The position numbers and the translations under genes are program-made. The notes under the pieces were generated by a model. It had not been told where the DNA came from and did not search any database. It saw nothing but the letters and a program-made list of their open reading frames with translations. Of a stretch of 64,000 nt of DNA, positions 9,109-16,622 are shown in pieces. The stretch's first letter is position 1; every line of letters begins with the position of its first letter. Origin of the DNA: Enterococcus columbae DSM 7374 = ATCC 51263 (GTDB taxonomy: Bacteria; Bacillota; Bacilli; Lactobacillales; Enterococcaceae); NCBI RefSeq assembly GCF_000406925.1, contig NZ_KE136348.1:313678-377677 (forward strand), read 5' to 3'.

Positions 9109-10049
9109 AATACTTCCACTAATATTTTATGTAATAAATTTTTATACTTTATAAACTCACCATCCTTTTTATTTACCTGTAAGATATAGTTCACTTTTCC
9201 TAGTACAGATTTTAGGTATTGAGATTTCTCAGCACTATTATACAGATTCTTCATCTTAAAATGATCATTTGGATGATTGAGAATATGATAAATTTCTAGT
9301 CTTAAATTATGTCTGTATTTTCTAGGTACTTGAATTTTTTCATTTACTTGAATACCTGTAACAATTTGAGATTGTCCACTTTTCATTACCCTGATTTTTG
9401 AATTGTTTAATTTAAAGCCAAATTTATCCAAAAGTTTCTTGACAAATAAAATCACTTTTTTGTAATTAAAGTCACCAGAAAAAGTTAAGTCATCCGCATA
9501 GCGAGTATATCTTATTTTTCTCTTTATACAATAGCTACCTAGTTTATTATCGAAATCCTTCAATATGCAATTTGAAATAGTAGGACTGGTACAAGCACCT
9601 TGTGGAATTCCTAATCTAACTTCTCCATCATTAATTGTAACTAATTTAGCAAAATACTCTGATATTTCTTCATTAATATTTAATTCAACAAATATCTTAT
9701 ACACTTGACTCCATGAAATCGATGAAAAAAAATCAGCTATATCAAGTTTTAAAACGATTTTTTGATTTTTATGTAACCTAGCGTTAGTGACTATTGACAT
9801 ATTTTTTCTATAAGATTTACAAAACTTACTGATATCAGCTTTAGACAAAACATTTTTATTTATCCAGCATTGCAGTATTTTTAATTGTGCATTTGGTACT
9901 CTAATCGTTCTAAATCCCGTTGTTTTTTTAGGAATTAAAAATATATCATATACATATTTTGAATCTAAATCACATAATGTCAAAAAATCCTTTTTGGAAA
10001 GGTTACAATCGGTTAATAACTTTTCAATTGTTAAATATTTAACATTCAT
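9099..10049 (-). CDS. Retron reverse transcriptase
   Basis: A 316-aa RT with the marks that separate retron RTs from group II intron RTs. These are NARLH (the NAxxH motif) at residues 89-93 and IVTG (the VTG motif) at 229-232. The polymerase core has LDIADFF at 102-108, GIPQGACTSP at 147-156 and the catalytic YADD at 184-187. No maturase or endonuclease domain is present, and the length is typical. The ATG lies 24 bases downstream of the a2 repeat of the RNA described at 10073-10283. The RT is expected to make branched msDNA from that RNA and, with the nuclease and helicase, form an anti-phage unit. All catalytic residues are intact. Confidence 0.93.
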   Translation of the reverse strand: MNVKYLTIEKLLTDCNLSKKDFLTLCDLDSKYVYDIFLIPKKTTGFRTIRVPNAQLKILQCWINKNVLSKADISKFCKSYRKNMSIVTNARLHKNQKIVLKLDIADFFSSISWSQVYKIFVELNINEEISEYFAKLVTINDGEVRLGIPQGACTSPTISNCILKDFDNKLGSYCIKRKIRYTRYADDLTFSGDFNYKKVILFVKKLLDKFGFKLNNSKIRVMKSGQSQIVTGIQVNEKIQVPRKYRHNLRLEIYHILNHPNDHFKMKNLYNSAEKSQYLKSVLGKVNYILQVNKKDGEFIKYKNLLHKILVEVLTI

Positions 10050-10072
10050 ATCTATACCTGCTTATAAAAAAA

Positions 10073-10283
10073 TGTACTTCCATTACTGATTCATTAGAAA
10101 TAAATTTTGATTGAGGAACGCTCCTCTACATGCGAAGATACGCTAGTGACGAAATCAACATTTATTTCGTATCGCGAAGCCAAAACTGCCTTCGCGTTCG
10201 ACAGACATCATCCCAACAATTTGACGAAATCATCAAACTGGATAATTAAAAAAAATAATTATCTATATGCTAATGGAAGTACA
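10073..10283 (-). ncRNA. Retron msr-msd RNA
   Basis: The 211-nt region upstream of the RT is bounded by a perfect 13-bp inverted repeat (TGTACTTCCATTA at both 5' ends; bases 10283-10271 and 10073-10085), the a1/a2 pair of a retron. Directly at the inner edge of a1 lies TTAGC, with the expected branching G opposite base 10270. The msr has two hairpins: GATAATTA/TAATTATC (10241-10263) and an 8-bp stem with one G.U pair (10217-10240). The msd region holds CGCGAAG/CTTCGCG (10173-10196), ACGAAAT/ATTTCGT (10149-10170) and GAGGA/TCCTC (10113-10126). GATACG/CGTATC can enclose the middle stem as an alternative. The exact msr/msd border and the cDNA ends cannot be fixed by eye. Confidence 0.88.
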
Positions 10284-10288
10284 ATGCT

Positions 10289-10317
10289 ATTATATATTCT
10301 TCATTTTTCATGTTCAA
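10289..10317 (-). promoter_or_regulatory. Promoter of the retron operon
   Basis: On the minus strand TTGAAC (10317-10312), a 17-base spacer and a perfect TATAAT (10294-10289). The predicted start falls at the first bases of a1, as expected for a retron RNA. The -35 box overlaps the last codons of the upstream small gene. Confidence 0.75.
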
Positions 10318-10628
10318 TATCTTCTAAATTTTATATAGTCACTATATAGATATTCTCTAATACTTGGATGATCAGGATAACTAAATAGTTTTTTCTTGAA
10401 TTGGTTCACATAGAATATATCTTTTCTATCTGTTTTACTATCTGATAATAATAGTTGCCAATCCTTTTTAATTTCAACTTTCATATTGTCCGTTCCAGCA
10501 AGCTGTAGCCAATACCATTGATCAGCTTTTTGTCCAATAAGCTCCCATACTCCTGAAACATTTAAACCATCTAATTGATTATCATCGTCTTTATTCACAT
10601 CGATTATCTTACCAATTATTTTTTCCAT
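10314..10628 (-). CDS. Small hypothetical protein upstream of the retron
   Basis: A 104-aa protein, not recognised. It begins MEKIIGKIIDVNKDD, has a central region rich in Trp (GVWELIGQ, DQWYWLQL), resembling a small beta-rich fold, and ends in the basic segment DYIKFRRY. It has no signal peptide and no membrane segment. AGGAG lies 11 bases before the ATG. The stop codon sits inside the -35 box of the retron promoter, so read-through could feed the retron operon. It could be an immunity-type or regulatory protein, but nothing in the sequence proves this. Confidence 0.6.
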   Translation of the reverse strand: MEKIIGKIIDVNKDDDNQLDGLNVSGVWELIGQKADQWYWLQLAGTDNMKVEIKKDWQLLLSDSKTDRKDIFYVNQFKKKLFSYPDHPSIREYLYSDYIKFRRY

Positions 10629-10799
10629 TATTTATTCAACTCCTAAAACTATACATTTCTTTTTGATGAGACAGCTCATCATACAAGATTAGGTTTCACT
10701 TCCAATTCCATATCATTAAAAAACGGACTTTTTAAAGCTAGTTCTCCTAATTACAACTATTAATGTCAATTCATAAATAGTTGAATTAGACTATCTATT
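10629..10799. other. Spacer without a recognised feature
   Basis: Nothing convincing was seen in these 170 bases apart from the ribosome-binding site of the downstream small gene. Confidence 0.4.
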
Positions 10800-11075
10800 T
10801 TAGTCAACTTGCTTCCATGTGTTCAATTGTTGATAGTTGGCAATTAAAGGCTCTACCTGGAAATGACTGTCCTTGACTGGTAATAAAACTCGCTGTGCTT
10901 GCTCAGCAACAAAATAATGCAAATCAAGAATTTGATTAAATTTTTCGATTTCCTCAACAGATAAGCCCTCACCCAAAGAACAATCAGCAAGCGTATGCAA
11001 GTCGACAACATATTCACTGTCATGCATGATTCCATTCACATCACCATGAGAAATCAATCGACAAAAATCAAACAA
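10800..11075 (-). CDS. Small hypothetical protein, possibly the second half of a broken gene
   Basis: An open frame of about 91 codons that could start at the TTG at 11075. It contains HGDVNGIMHDSEYVVDLHTLADC and an acidic helical middle. No ATG with a good ribosome-binding site precedes it. The same frame runs upstream (KEPFRPLFDFCRL) to a stop just past the end of the 11093-11296 gene. The two may therefore be halves of one frameshifted gene, or two overlapping small genes. No family was recognised. Confidence 0.4.
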   Translation of the reverse strand: MFDFCRLISHGDVNGIMHDSEYVVDLHTLADCSLGEGLSVEEIEKFNQILDLHYFVAEQAQRVLLPVKDSHFQVEPLIANYQQLNTWKQVD

Positions 11076-11092
11076 CGGACGGAAAGGTTCTT

Positions 11093-11296
11093 TTAATTAG
11101 GAAAGCGATGTGCATAGGCTGCAATAACTAATTCACTAGTGGATAAATTCGTTCTTAATAAATACAAGACATCCACCCAATAGGTTGCAGATTGCACATT
11201 TAGTAATTTTTCAGAATTGGCAAATATCTTTTTAACATGATCAATATTGTTATATCCGCCTGTTTCGTGTACCACTACATCATCATAATAACTCAT
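11093..11296 (-). CDS. Small hypothetical protein
   Basis: A 67-aa frame starting MSYYDDVVVHETGGYNN at the ATG at 11296, with AGGAG 8 bases upstream. A GTG further upstream overlaps that site and is less likely. The protein is mostly helical in appearance (LLNVQSATYWVDVLYLL) and ends AHRFPN. It is preceded by a TATAAT promoter box that shares its context with the galU promoter. No function is assigned. Confidence 0.5.
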   Translation of the reverse strand: MSYYDDVVVHETGGYNNIDHVKKIFANSEKLLNVQSATYWVDVLYLLRTNLSTSELVIAAYAHRFPN

Positions 11297-11320
11297 CCAA
11301 ATCACTCCTCAATATTTTAT

Positions 11321-11365
11321 CGCTTACATTATAGCCTAAAAATAACTAGAAATATAGTATATTTC
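11321..11365. repeat. Right copy of the 45-bp imperfect direct repeat
   Basis: Matches 2137-2181 at 37 of 45 positions in the same orientation. It contains the minus-strand TATAAT (11333-11328) that probably drives the small gene at 11296. Confidence 0.6.
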
Positions 11366-11394
11366 CACTTTTTCAATCTAATTTTTCTCCTCCT

Positions 11395-11423
11395 TTGCAC
11401 ACAAAAGTTATTTATGGTATCAT
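11395..11423 (+). promoter_or_regulatory. Promoter of the HTH-dehydrogenase gene
   Basis: TTGCAC (11395-11400), a 17-base spacer and TATCAT (11418-11423), preceded by TG one base upstream of the -10 box. Confidence 0.65.
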
Positions 11424-11463
11424 ATATCCGTTAAATGATAAACAAAACCACAAATAATGATAC
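11417..11463. promoter_or_regulatory. Candidate operator for the HTH-dehydrogenase fusion
   Basis: GTATCAT (11417-11423), overlapping the -10 box, is repeated inverted as ATGATAC (11457-11463), with a further ATGATAA at 11435-11441. These could be sites through which the N-terminal HTH represses its own gene. Seen by eye only. Confidence 0.35.
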
Positions 11464-11490
11464 GAATAAAAATCAAAAGGAGCAATTGGC

Positions 11491-12966
11491 ATGAAAAAAT
11501 TATCTGCTGCTTTACTGGCTGAGACGTTATTGCATCGACGAAAAGCGTATAACCTTACGCAGGCGCAGTTAGCTGAAAAAACTGGAATGAATCGATTAAC
11601 GATTGGCCGGATAGAAAATCAAGAGCATGTCCCTTCTATTGAGCAATTAGAACAGCTGAGCGAAGTACTAGATTTTGATCTAACGACTTTATTTGTTAAT
11701 CAACCAACTGAACCGACAACCACAACGTTACCAAAAGCAACTTATAAGATTGCGATTGCAGGGACTGGTTACGTTGGACTATCCATGGCTGTCTTATTAG
11801 CGCAGCATCATCAAGTGACAGCGGTAGATATTATTCCTGAAAAGGTGGAAAAAATTAATCAAAAAATTTCGCCGATTCAAGATGATTACATCGAGCAATA
11901 TCTAAAAGAGAAACCGTTGCATTTAACTGCTACTTTAGATGCAGAAAGTGCCTATAAGGATGCTGATTTTATTATTATCGCTGCGCCAACCAACTATGAT
12001 AGTAAGCAAAATTATTTCGATACGAGTGCAGTAGAAACAGTGATTGAACAAGCGCTAGCAGTCAATGACAAGGCTACACTGATTATCAAATCAACGATCC
12101 CTGTTGGCTATACCGCAAGTATTCAAAAGAAATATCAGACCAAACGAATTTTGTTTAGTCCGGAATTTCTACGCGAATCAAAAGCGTTATATGATAACTT
12201 ATATCCTTCTAGAATTATTGTTGGCTGTGATGATGAAAATAAAGAGCAAGCGGAGATTTTCGCTCATTTGTTGCAACAAGGGGCGATTAAACAAGAAATC
12301 CCTACCCTATTTATGGGCTTGACGGAAGCTGAAGCAGTAAAACTGTTTGCCAATACTTATCTAGCCTTGCGTGTTTCATATTTCAATGAATTAGACACTT
12401 ACGCTGAAACCAAGGGCTTAGATACAAAATCCATTATCGAAGGCGTCGGATTAGACCCTAGAATCGGCACTCATTATAATAATCCAAGCTTTGGCTATGG
12501 GGGCTATTGCTTACCAAAGGATACGAAGCAATTATTGGCCAATTTCCAAGATATTCCACAAAACATGATGTCTGCGATTGTAGAAAGCAATCGAACAAGA
12601 AAAGATTTTATTGCTGATCAGGTGCTTAATTTGGCTGGTTATTATGAAGCCAATAGTAATTGGAATCCGGCAAAAGAAAAAGAAACAATCATTGGTGTTT
12701 ATCGCCTAACGATGAAGAGCCATTCGGATAATTTCCGTCAAAGCTCCATTCAAGGCGTGATGAAACGAATCAAGGCTAAGGGAGCAAAGGTTATCGTCTT
12801 TGAGCCAACCTTAGAAAATGGGACAACCTTCTTTGGCAGTGAAGTAATCAATGATTTGAAGAAATTCAAAAAATTATCGCAAGCTATTATCGCTAATCGC
12901 TACGATACTGCTTTAGATGATGTAGCAGAAAAAGTCTATACACGAGATATTTTCAGAAGGGACTAA
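11491..12966 (+). CDS. Nucleotide sugar dehydrogenase (UDP-glucose 6-dehydrogenase type) with N-terminal HTH domain
   Basis: Residues 10-63 form an Xre-type helix-turn-helix ([21 protein letters not shown]). After a Thr/Pro-rich linker, the full UDP-glucose/GDP-mannose dehydrogenase fold follows. It has the NAD-binding [14 protein letters not shown] from about residue 83, IIAAPTNYD, the [10 protein letters not shown] segment and the catalytic Cys in YGGYCLPKD near 341. The enzyme oxidises UDP-glucose to UDP-glucuronate with two NAD. The fused DNA-binding domain is unusual for this enzyme and suggests that it senses substrate or product to control its own promoter, where inverted GTATCAT motifs lie. 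AAAGGAG precedes the ATG. It is co-transcribed with the epimerase four bases downstream. The enzyme call is firm; the regulatory role is inferred. Confidence 0.88.
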   Translation: MKKLSAALLAETLLHRRKAYNLTQAQLAEKTGMNRLTIGRIENQEHVPSIEQLEQLSEVLDFDLTTLFVNQPTEPTTTTLPKATYKIAIAGTGYVGLSMAVLLAQHHQVTAVDIIPEKVEKINQKISPIQDDYIEQYLKEKPLHLTATLDAESAYKDADFIIIAAPTNYDSKQNYFDTSAVETVIEQALAVNDKATLIIKSTIPVGYTASIQKKYQTKRILFSPEFLRESKALYDNLYPSRIIVGCDDENKEQAEIFAHLLQQGAIKQEIPTLFMGLTEAEAVKLFANTYLALRVSYFNELDTYAETKGLDTKSIIEGVGLDPRIGTHYNNPSFGYGGYCLPKDTKQLLANFQDIPQNMMSAIVESNRTRKDFIADQVLNLAGYYEANSNWNPAKEKETIIGVYRLTMKSHSDNFRQSSIQGVMKRIKAKGAKVIVFEPTLENGTTFFGSEVINDLKKFKKLSQAIIANRYDTALDDVAEKVYTRDIFRRD

Positions 12967-12970
12967 AACG

Positions 12971-14053
12971 ATGCAGAAAATAGATTTAATAAATAAAAGA
13001 ATTTTTGTCACTGGTGGTGCTGGTTTTATCGGCGCAAATTTGATTTTAGCGCTACTACGTAATATTGAAAAAGTCCAAATTGTAACCATTGATAATTTAA
13101 ACGACTACTATGATGTTGAATTAAAAAAATGGCGCTTAGCTCAAATCGAAAAAGAACTTGCGCTACATCCTGAAGCGACTTTTGAAATGATTAAAGGCGA
13201 TATTGCTGATAAAGCTTGTATTGACCAAATATTTGCTAGCTTTCAGCCGGAAATCGTGGTGAACTTAGCTGCCCAAGCAGGCGTACGCTATTCGATTACC
13301 AATCCTGATGCCTATATTCAAGCCAACATGATTGGTTTTTACAATATTTTAGAGGCTTGTCGTCATTCGTATACATCCGGCAATACTGGTGTCGAACACT
13401 TGGTTTATGCTTCCTCATCTTCAGTATATGGTAGTAACAAAAAAATTCCATATGCCACAGAAGATAAAGTGGATCATCCAGTGTCCTTATATGCTGCCAC
13501 CAAAAAATCCAATGAATTAATGGCGCATGCGTATAGCAAGCTTTATAATATTCCATCTACTGGTCTACGCTTTTTCACTGTTTATGGTCCAGCTGGTCGA
13601 CCTGATATGGCTTACTTTGGTTTTACGAACAAATTAATGCAAGGCGAAACCATCGAAATCTTTAATTATGGAAATTGTAAACGTGACTTTACCTATATTG
13701 ATGATATTGTTGAAGGAGTAATGCGTGTGATGCAAGGCGCTCCTGAAAAGCAAATTGGTGAGGATGGTTTACCCGTTCCCCCTTATGCAGTTTATAATAT
13801 TGGCAATAATCAACCAGAAAATCTGTTAGACTTTGTCAATATTTTACAAACAGAGCTTATTCAAGCCAAGGTCTTACCTGCGGACTATGATTTTGAAGCG
13901 CATAAAAAATTGGTCCCCATGCAACCAGGCGATGTGCCGATTACCTATGCTGATACCACCGCTTTAGAAAGAGATTTTGGCTTTAAACCAAATACCAGTC
14001 TACAGCAAGGACTACGAAATTTTGCTAAATGGTATAAAGAATTTTATGGATAA
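12971..14053 (+). CDS. NAD-dependent sugar-nucleotide epimerase, probably UDP-glucuronate 4-epimerase
   Basis: An extended short-chain dehydrogenase of 360 aa. The Rossmann motif is TGGAGFIGANL near residue 14, then NLAAQAGVRYS, and the catalytic Tyr-Lys pair is in SLYAATKKSNE. The segment GRPDMAYFGFT and the overall length fit the CapI/UDP-glucuronate 4-epimerase group better than GalE. Paired with the dehydrogenase just upstream, it should turn UDP-glucuronate into UDP-galacturonate for a cell-surface polysaccharide. It starts four bases after the dehydrogenase stop, and a strong terminator follows. Confidence 0.85.
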   Translation: MQKIDLINKRIFVTGGAGFIGANLILALLRNIEKVQIVTIDNLNDYYDVELKKWRLAQIEKELALHPEATFEMIKGDIADKACIDQIFASFQPEIVVNLAAQAGVRYSITNPDAYIQANMIGFYNILEACRHSYTSGNTGVEHLVYASSSSVYGSNKKIPYATEDKVDHPVSLYAATKKSNELMAHAYSKLYNIPSTGLRFFTVYGPAGRPDMAYFGFTNKLMQGETIEIFNYGNCKRDFTYIDDIVEGVMRVMQGAPEKQIGEDGLPVPPYAVYNIGNNQPENLLDFVNILQTELIQAKVLPADYDFEAHKKLVPMQPGDVPITYADTTALERDFGFKPNTSLQQGLRNFAKWYKEFYG

Positions 14054-14058
14054 ATTAA

Positions 14059-14102
14059 ACACGCCAAGTAAATTGCCTAAACAGCTTACTTGGCGTTTTT
14101 TT
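14059..14102 (+). terminator. Terminator after the dehydrogenase-epimerase pair
   Basis: ACGCCAAGTAA (14061-14071) pairs perfectly with TTACTTGGCGT (14086-14096), followed by a run of seven T. It lies between convergent genes and may also serve the lysin gene on the other strand. Confidence 0.9.
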
Positions 14103-14823
14103 AGAAGAATGTACCCCAGTAGCTTGTGCGGCGATTGCCTTGGCACTCACCCGTAGCTAGATAGCCATACTGATGATTGGCCCGAGCTTGGCGAATCCAA
14201 ACATGGCCTTCATAATAAGCATAGGCATCATACTTTACTACGCTATTTGCTGGCAGAGTAGCGATAATCGCTGCCTTGGTCGAGGGTGCTGTTCGTAAAT
14301 GAATCGGCAACTGTAAGCGAAAACTGGCCGATTCAGGTAGCCAAATAAGACCGGGAGTCGCAGAGATTGTTGGCTTATCCCTAGTTTGTGCAACCTGTTG
14401 TCGATATACATACCACCCCAGAGAATAAGGCAGACTAGTTTCGGCATCAATCGATACCCCATTAGCCGTATCATTACAATGAATCACTCGCAAACTATCT
14501 ATGGCAATTGCCGTATGTCCCCCAGCACCTGCTGAATGTCCCTTTTCGCCAAAAATCAATAGATCACCACGCTGCATTGTCCACTCCTGATTATGCGCAA
14601 TACAATGGAAACAATTTAGCAATAACCACTCATGCTCAGTTTCTGTTGAGACAACATAACCATAAGGCTTGGCCCCCCCTTTTAACAAAGCAGCATACAC
14701 CACCCCACTACAATCAGCCGTCCCATCAGCCCCTGTCCGACTACCTGCCATTGAATACGTGACACCTTTTTTCCGTAACTGATCCATGTAAGCAATCGCT
14801 ACGTCCATATTCACCATCATCAT
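14101..14823 (-). CDS. Phage-type peptidoglycan hydrolase (Amidase_5, NlpC/P60-like) with C-terminal SH3-like region
   Basis: A 240-aa protein without a signal peptide. The first 130 or so residues match the Amidase_5 group of phage lysins, related to NlpC/P60. They have VTYSMAGSRTG, the catalytic Cys in ADCSGVVYAAL and the His in AGGHTAIAI. The C-terminal part (about 165-235) has the SH3 pattern LRTAPSTKAAIIATLP...VKYDAYAYYEGHVWIRQ, expected to bind the cell wall. AAGGAG lies before a run of ATG codons, so the exact start is uncertain by a few codons. No holin or other phage gene is nearby. It may be a captured prophage lysin or serve in wall turnover or competition with neighbours. Confidence 0.8.
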   Translation of the reverse strand: MMMVNMDVAIAYMDQLRKKGVTYSMAGSRTGADGTADCSGVVYAALLKGGAKPYGYVVSTETEHEWLLLNCFHCIAHNQEWTMQRGDLLIFGEKGHSAGAGGHTAIAIDSLRVIHCNDTANGVSIDAETSLPYSLGWYVYRQQVAQTRDKPTISATPGLIWLPESASFRLQLPIHLRTAPSTKAAIIATLPANSVVKYDAYAYYEGHVWIRQARANHQYGYLATGECQGNRRTSYWGTFF

Positions 14824-14967
14824 TCTTCTCCTTTATATTTCTAATTTGTAAGATAGGTCCTACAAATAAGAAACGAAAAAAGAAGCGCCTTTGTCCAAAT
14901 TGAATTAGCTCGCCAAAGCAAATTTTTTCATAACTAAAATATACTTTTTACAGATATTAAAATGATC
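14824..14967. other. Spacer between the lysin gene and the IS66 element
   Basis: Holds the ribosome-binding site and probably the promoter of the lysin gene. Nothing else was seen. Confidence 0.4.
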
Positions 14968-14982
14968 ATAAGCGCCCAATAA

Positions 14983-16423
14983 CTAGGTAAGATATTTCTC
15001 TGAGTCTAAGCCATTTCGTTTAGCAGTTTCTAAAAGTGACAGGATGATTGCACTAGACTTGGCTCCTTCAAAACTTTGAGAGAAAAGCCAATTCTTCCGT
15101 CCCATGACTAGCCCTTTAATTGCACGCTCAGCTAGATTATTAGATAATGCTAAGGAACCATCCGCTAAAACTGTTTTGAATGTTTCCTCATATTTCAACG
15201 CATAGGTGATTGCACGGCCTAACTTCGATCCTGGGAGCACTGATTGATTGCGACACCAATCAAAGAACGTTGTCATTAATGGCGCTAATTTTTCTTTGCG
15301 CTTGCACAATCTTTCAGCTGAAGGCAACTCAGCCCAAGAGGCTTCTAGTGAAAACATCTGGTCACAATAAGCTAATCCCTTGCGCCCCAATGACTGCTTA
15401 TCTGCTTGTTTCGGCGTTGCTTCAAAAAATTTTCGGCGCACATGTGCCCAACAACCCACTAACTTTGCTTTAGGTAGTTGGCGATACGCTGACCACATAT
15501 CACAGTGAACATAGCCATCATATTCACCAAGAAATTCTTGAACAGCTAAGCCACTTCGGCGTTGATCATGATGATAGAGCGTAATTGGCTGTGCGGCTTG
15601 TTTTCCTGAAAGGAATGTCCAGTAATAAGTCAAGGGAGTCTCATTTTCTAAAACTCTATAAGCTGTTTCATTCGCATGAAGAAGGCCTTGTGTTAATAAT
15701 TTTTCGTGTAGTAACGCATAGAGTGGTTCGAAATAATACTGACTAGACTTGATATGCCAATTAGCTATCTCCTTACGGCTAATCGGTAGCCCCATTTTCT
15801 GCCAATCCACTTCTTGTCGATAGTTTGGCACTTTCAGTGTGAATTTCTGATGAATGGTGTGCGCAATAATAGAAGCTGAACCTAGACTATGCGCCAAGGG
15901 CGCTTTGGGTACAGGGGCCTTGATGATTTTATCTGTCGCATTTTTCTTGCTACAGGCAACACATTTATAGGCATGCTGAATATGATCCACTCGTTTTAAC
16001 TGTGCAGGAACGTAGACTAATTCTTGTCGTTGCACACACGAGCCGATTTCTTTTAACCTTTCATGACAATCTGGACAGGTACAAGCCTCTCCCATCAATT
16101 CATGGTGGATGACCTCGGGTTTAAATTGTTGAAAAATAGCTTGCCGTTTGCCTTTCGCTTTTTTCCGACGATAAGTAATGGTTTCTTCTTCTAGGTTACC
16201 TGGGACAGTCACTTTCTTCTTCAGGCAATTCCATGTCATCAAACAGGCTCAATTGATTCTGGTTATAGTCACGCTTTTCAGAGGATTTACCATAAAGTTT
16301 TTTGGTAAGGTAAGCGACTTGTTCGCGTAAAAGCGCAAGTTCATTGGACATTGCTTCAATTGTTTTTACCTGTGTTTCAATTGTTTTTGTCAGTCTTTCA
16401 ATCGTTTTTTCTGATGATGACAT
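14983..16423 (-). pseudogene. IS66 transposase TnpC, frameshifted
   Basis: The N-terminal 75 codons (MSSSEKTIERLTKTIE, a coiled coil) are in one frame and the remaining 400 or so codons are in another. The second frame has the zinc-binding CTCPDCHERL and the DDE region with HCDMWSAYRQLP and SNNLAERAIKGLVMGRKNW. The switch lies in a GAAGAAGAAAG run near 16220, where the two frames overlap (ELPEE and KKVTVPGN join smoothly). A one-base deletion or insertion in this run would restore a protein of about 480-490 aa, close to the normal TnpC size. Programmed frameshifting is possible, but a mutation is more likely. Confidence 0.8.
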
Positions 16424-16622
16424 CTTCGTTAACTCCTCAAGATTTTTCTTTATTATACGCGAAAAAAAGTCGGCATTTCAATAGAAAGGGTCTATGATAT
16501 TTAGTGTTGTTACTCAAATGGAGGATAACACTAAATATCTTTTTTTATCATCAAAATAATAGAAAAAGACATCTGTTTCCTCTATAATTAAGTCGACCAA
16601 AACCATTAAGGAGTGAAACAAG

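Noticed and set aside
9099-10049. Group II intron RT or diversity-generating RT
   Set aside because: No maturase or endonuclease domain, no intron ends and no template/variable repeat pair. The NAxxH and VTG motifs mark a retron.
16196-16242. Programmed frameshift in IS66 tnpC
   Set aside because: The overlap at GAAGAAGAAAG could allow slippage, but IS66 TnpC is normally one frame, so a mutation is more likely.
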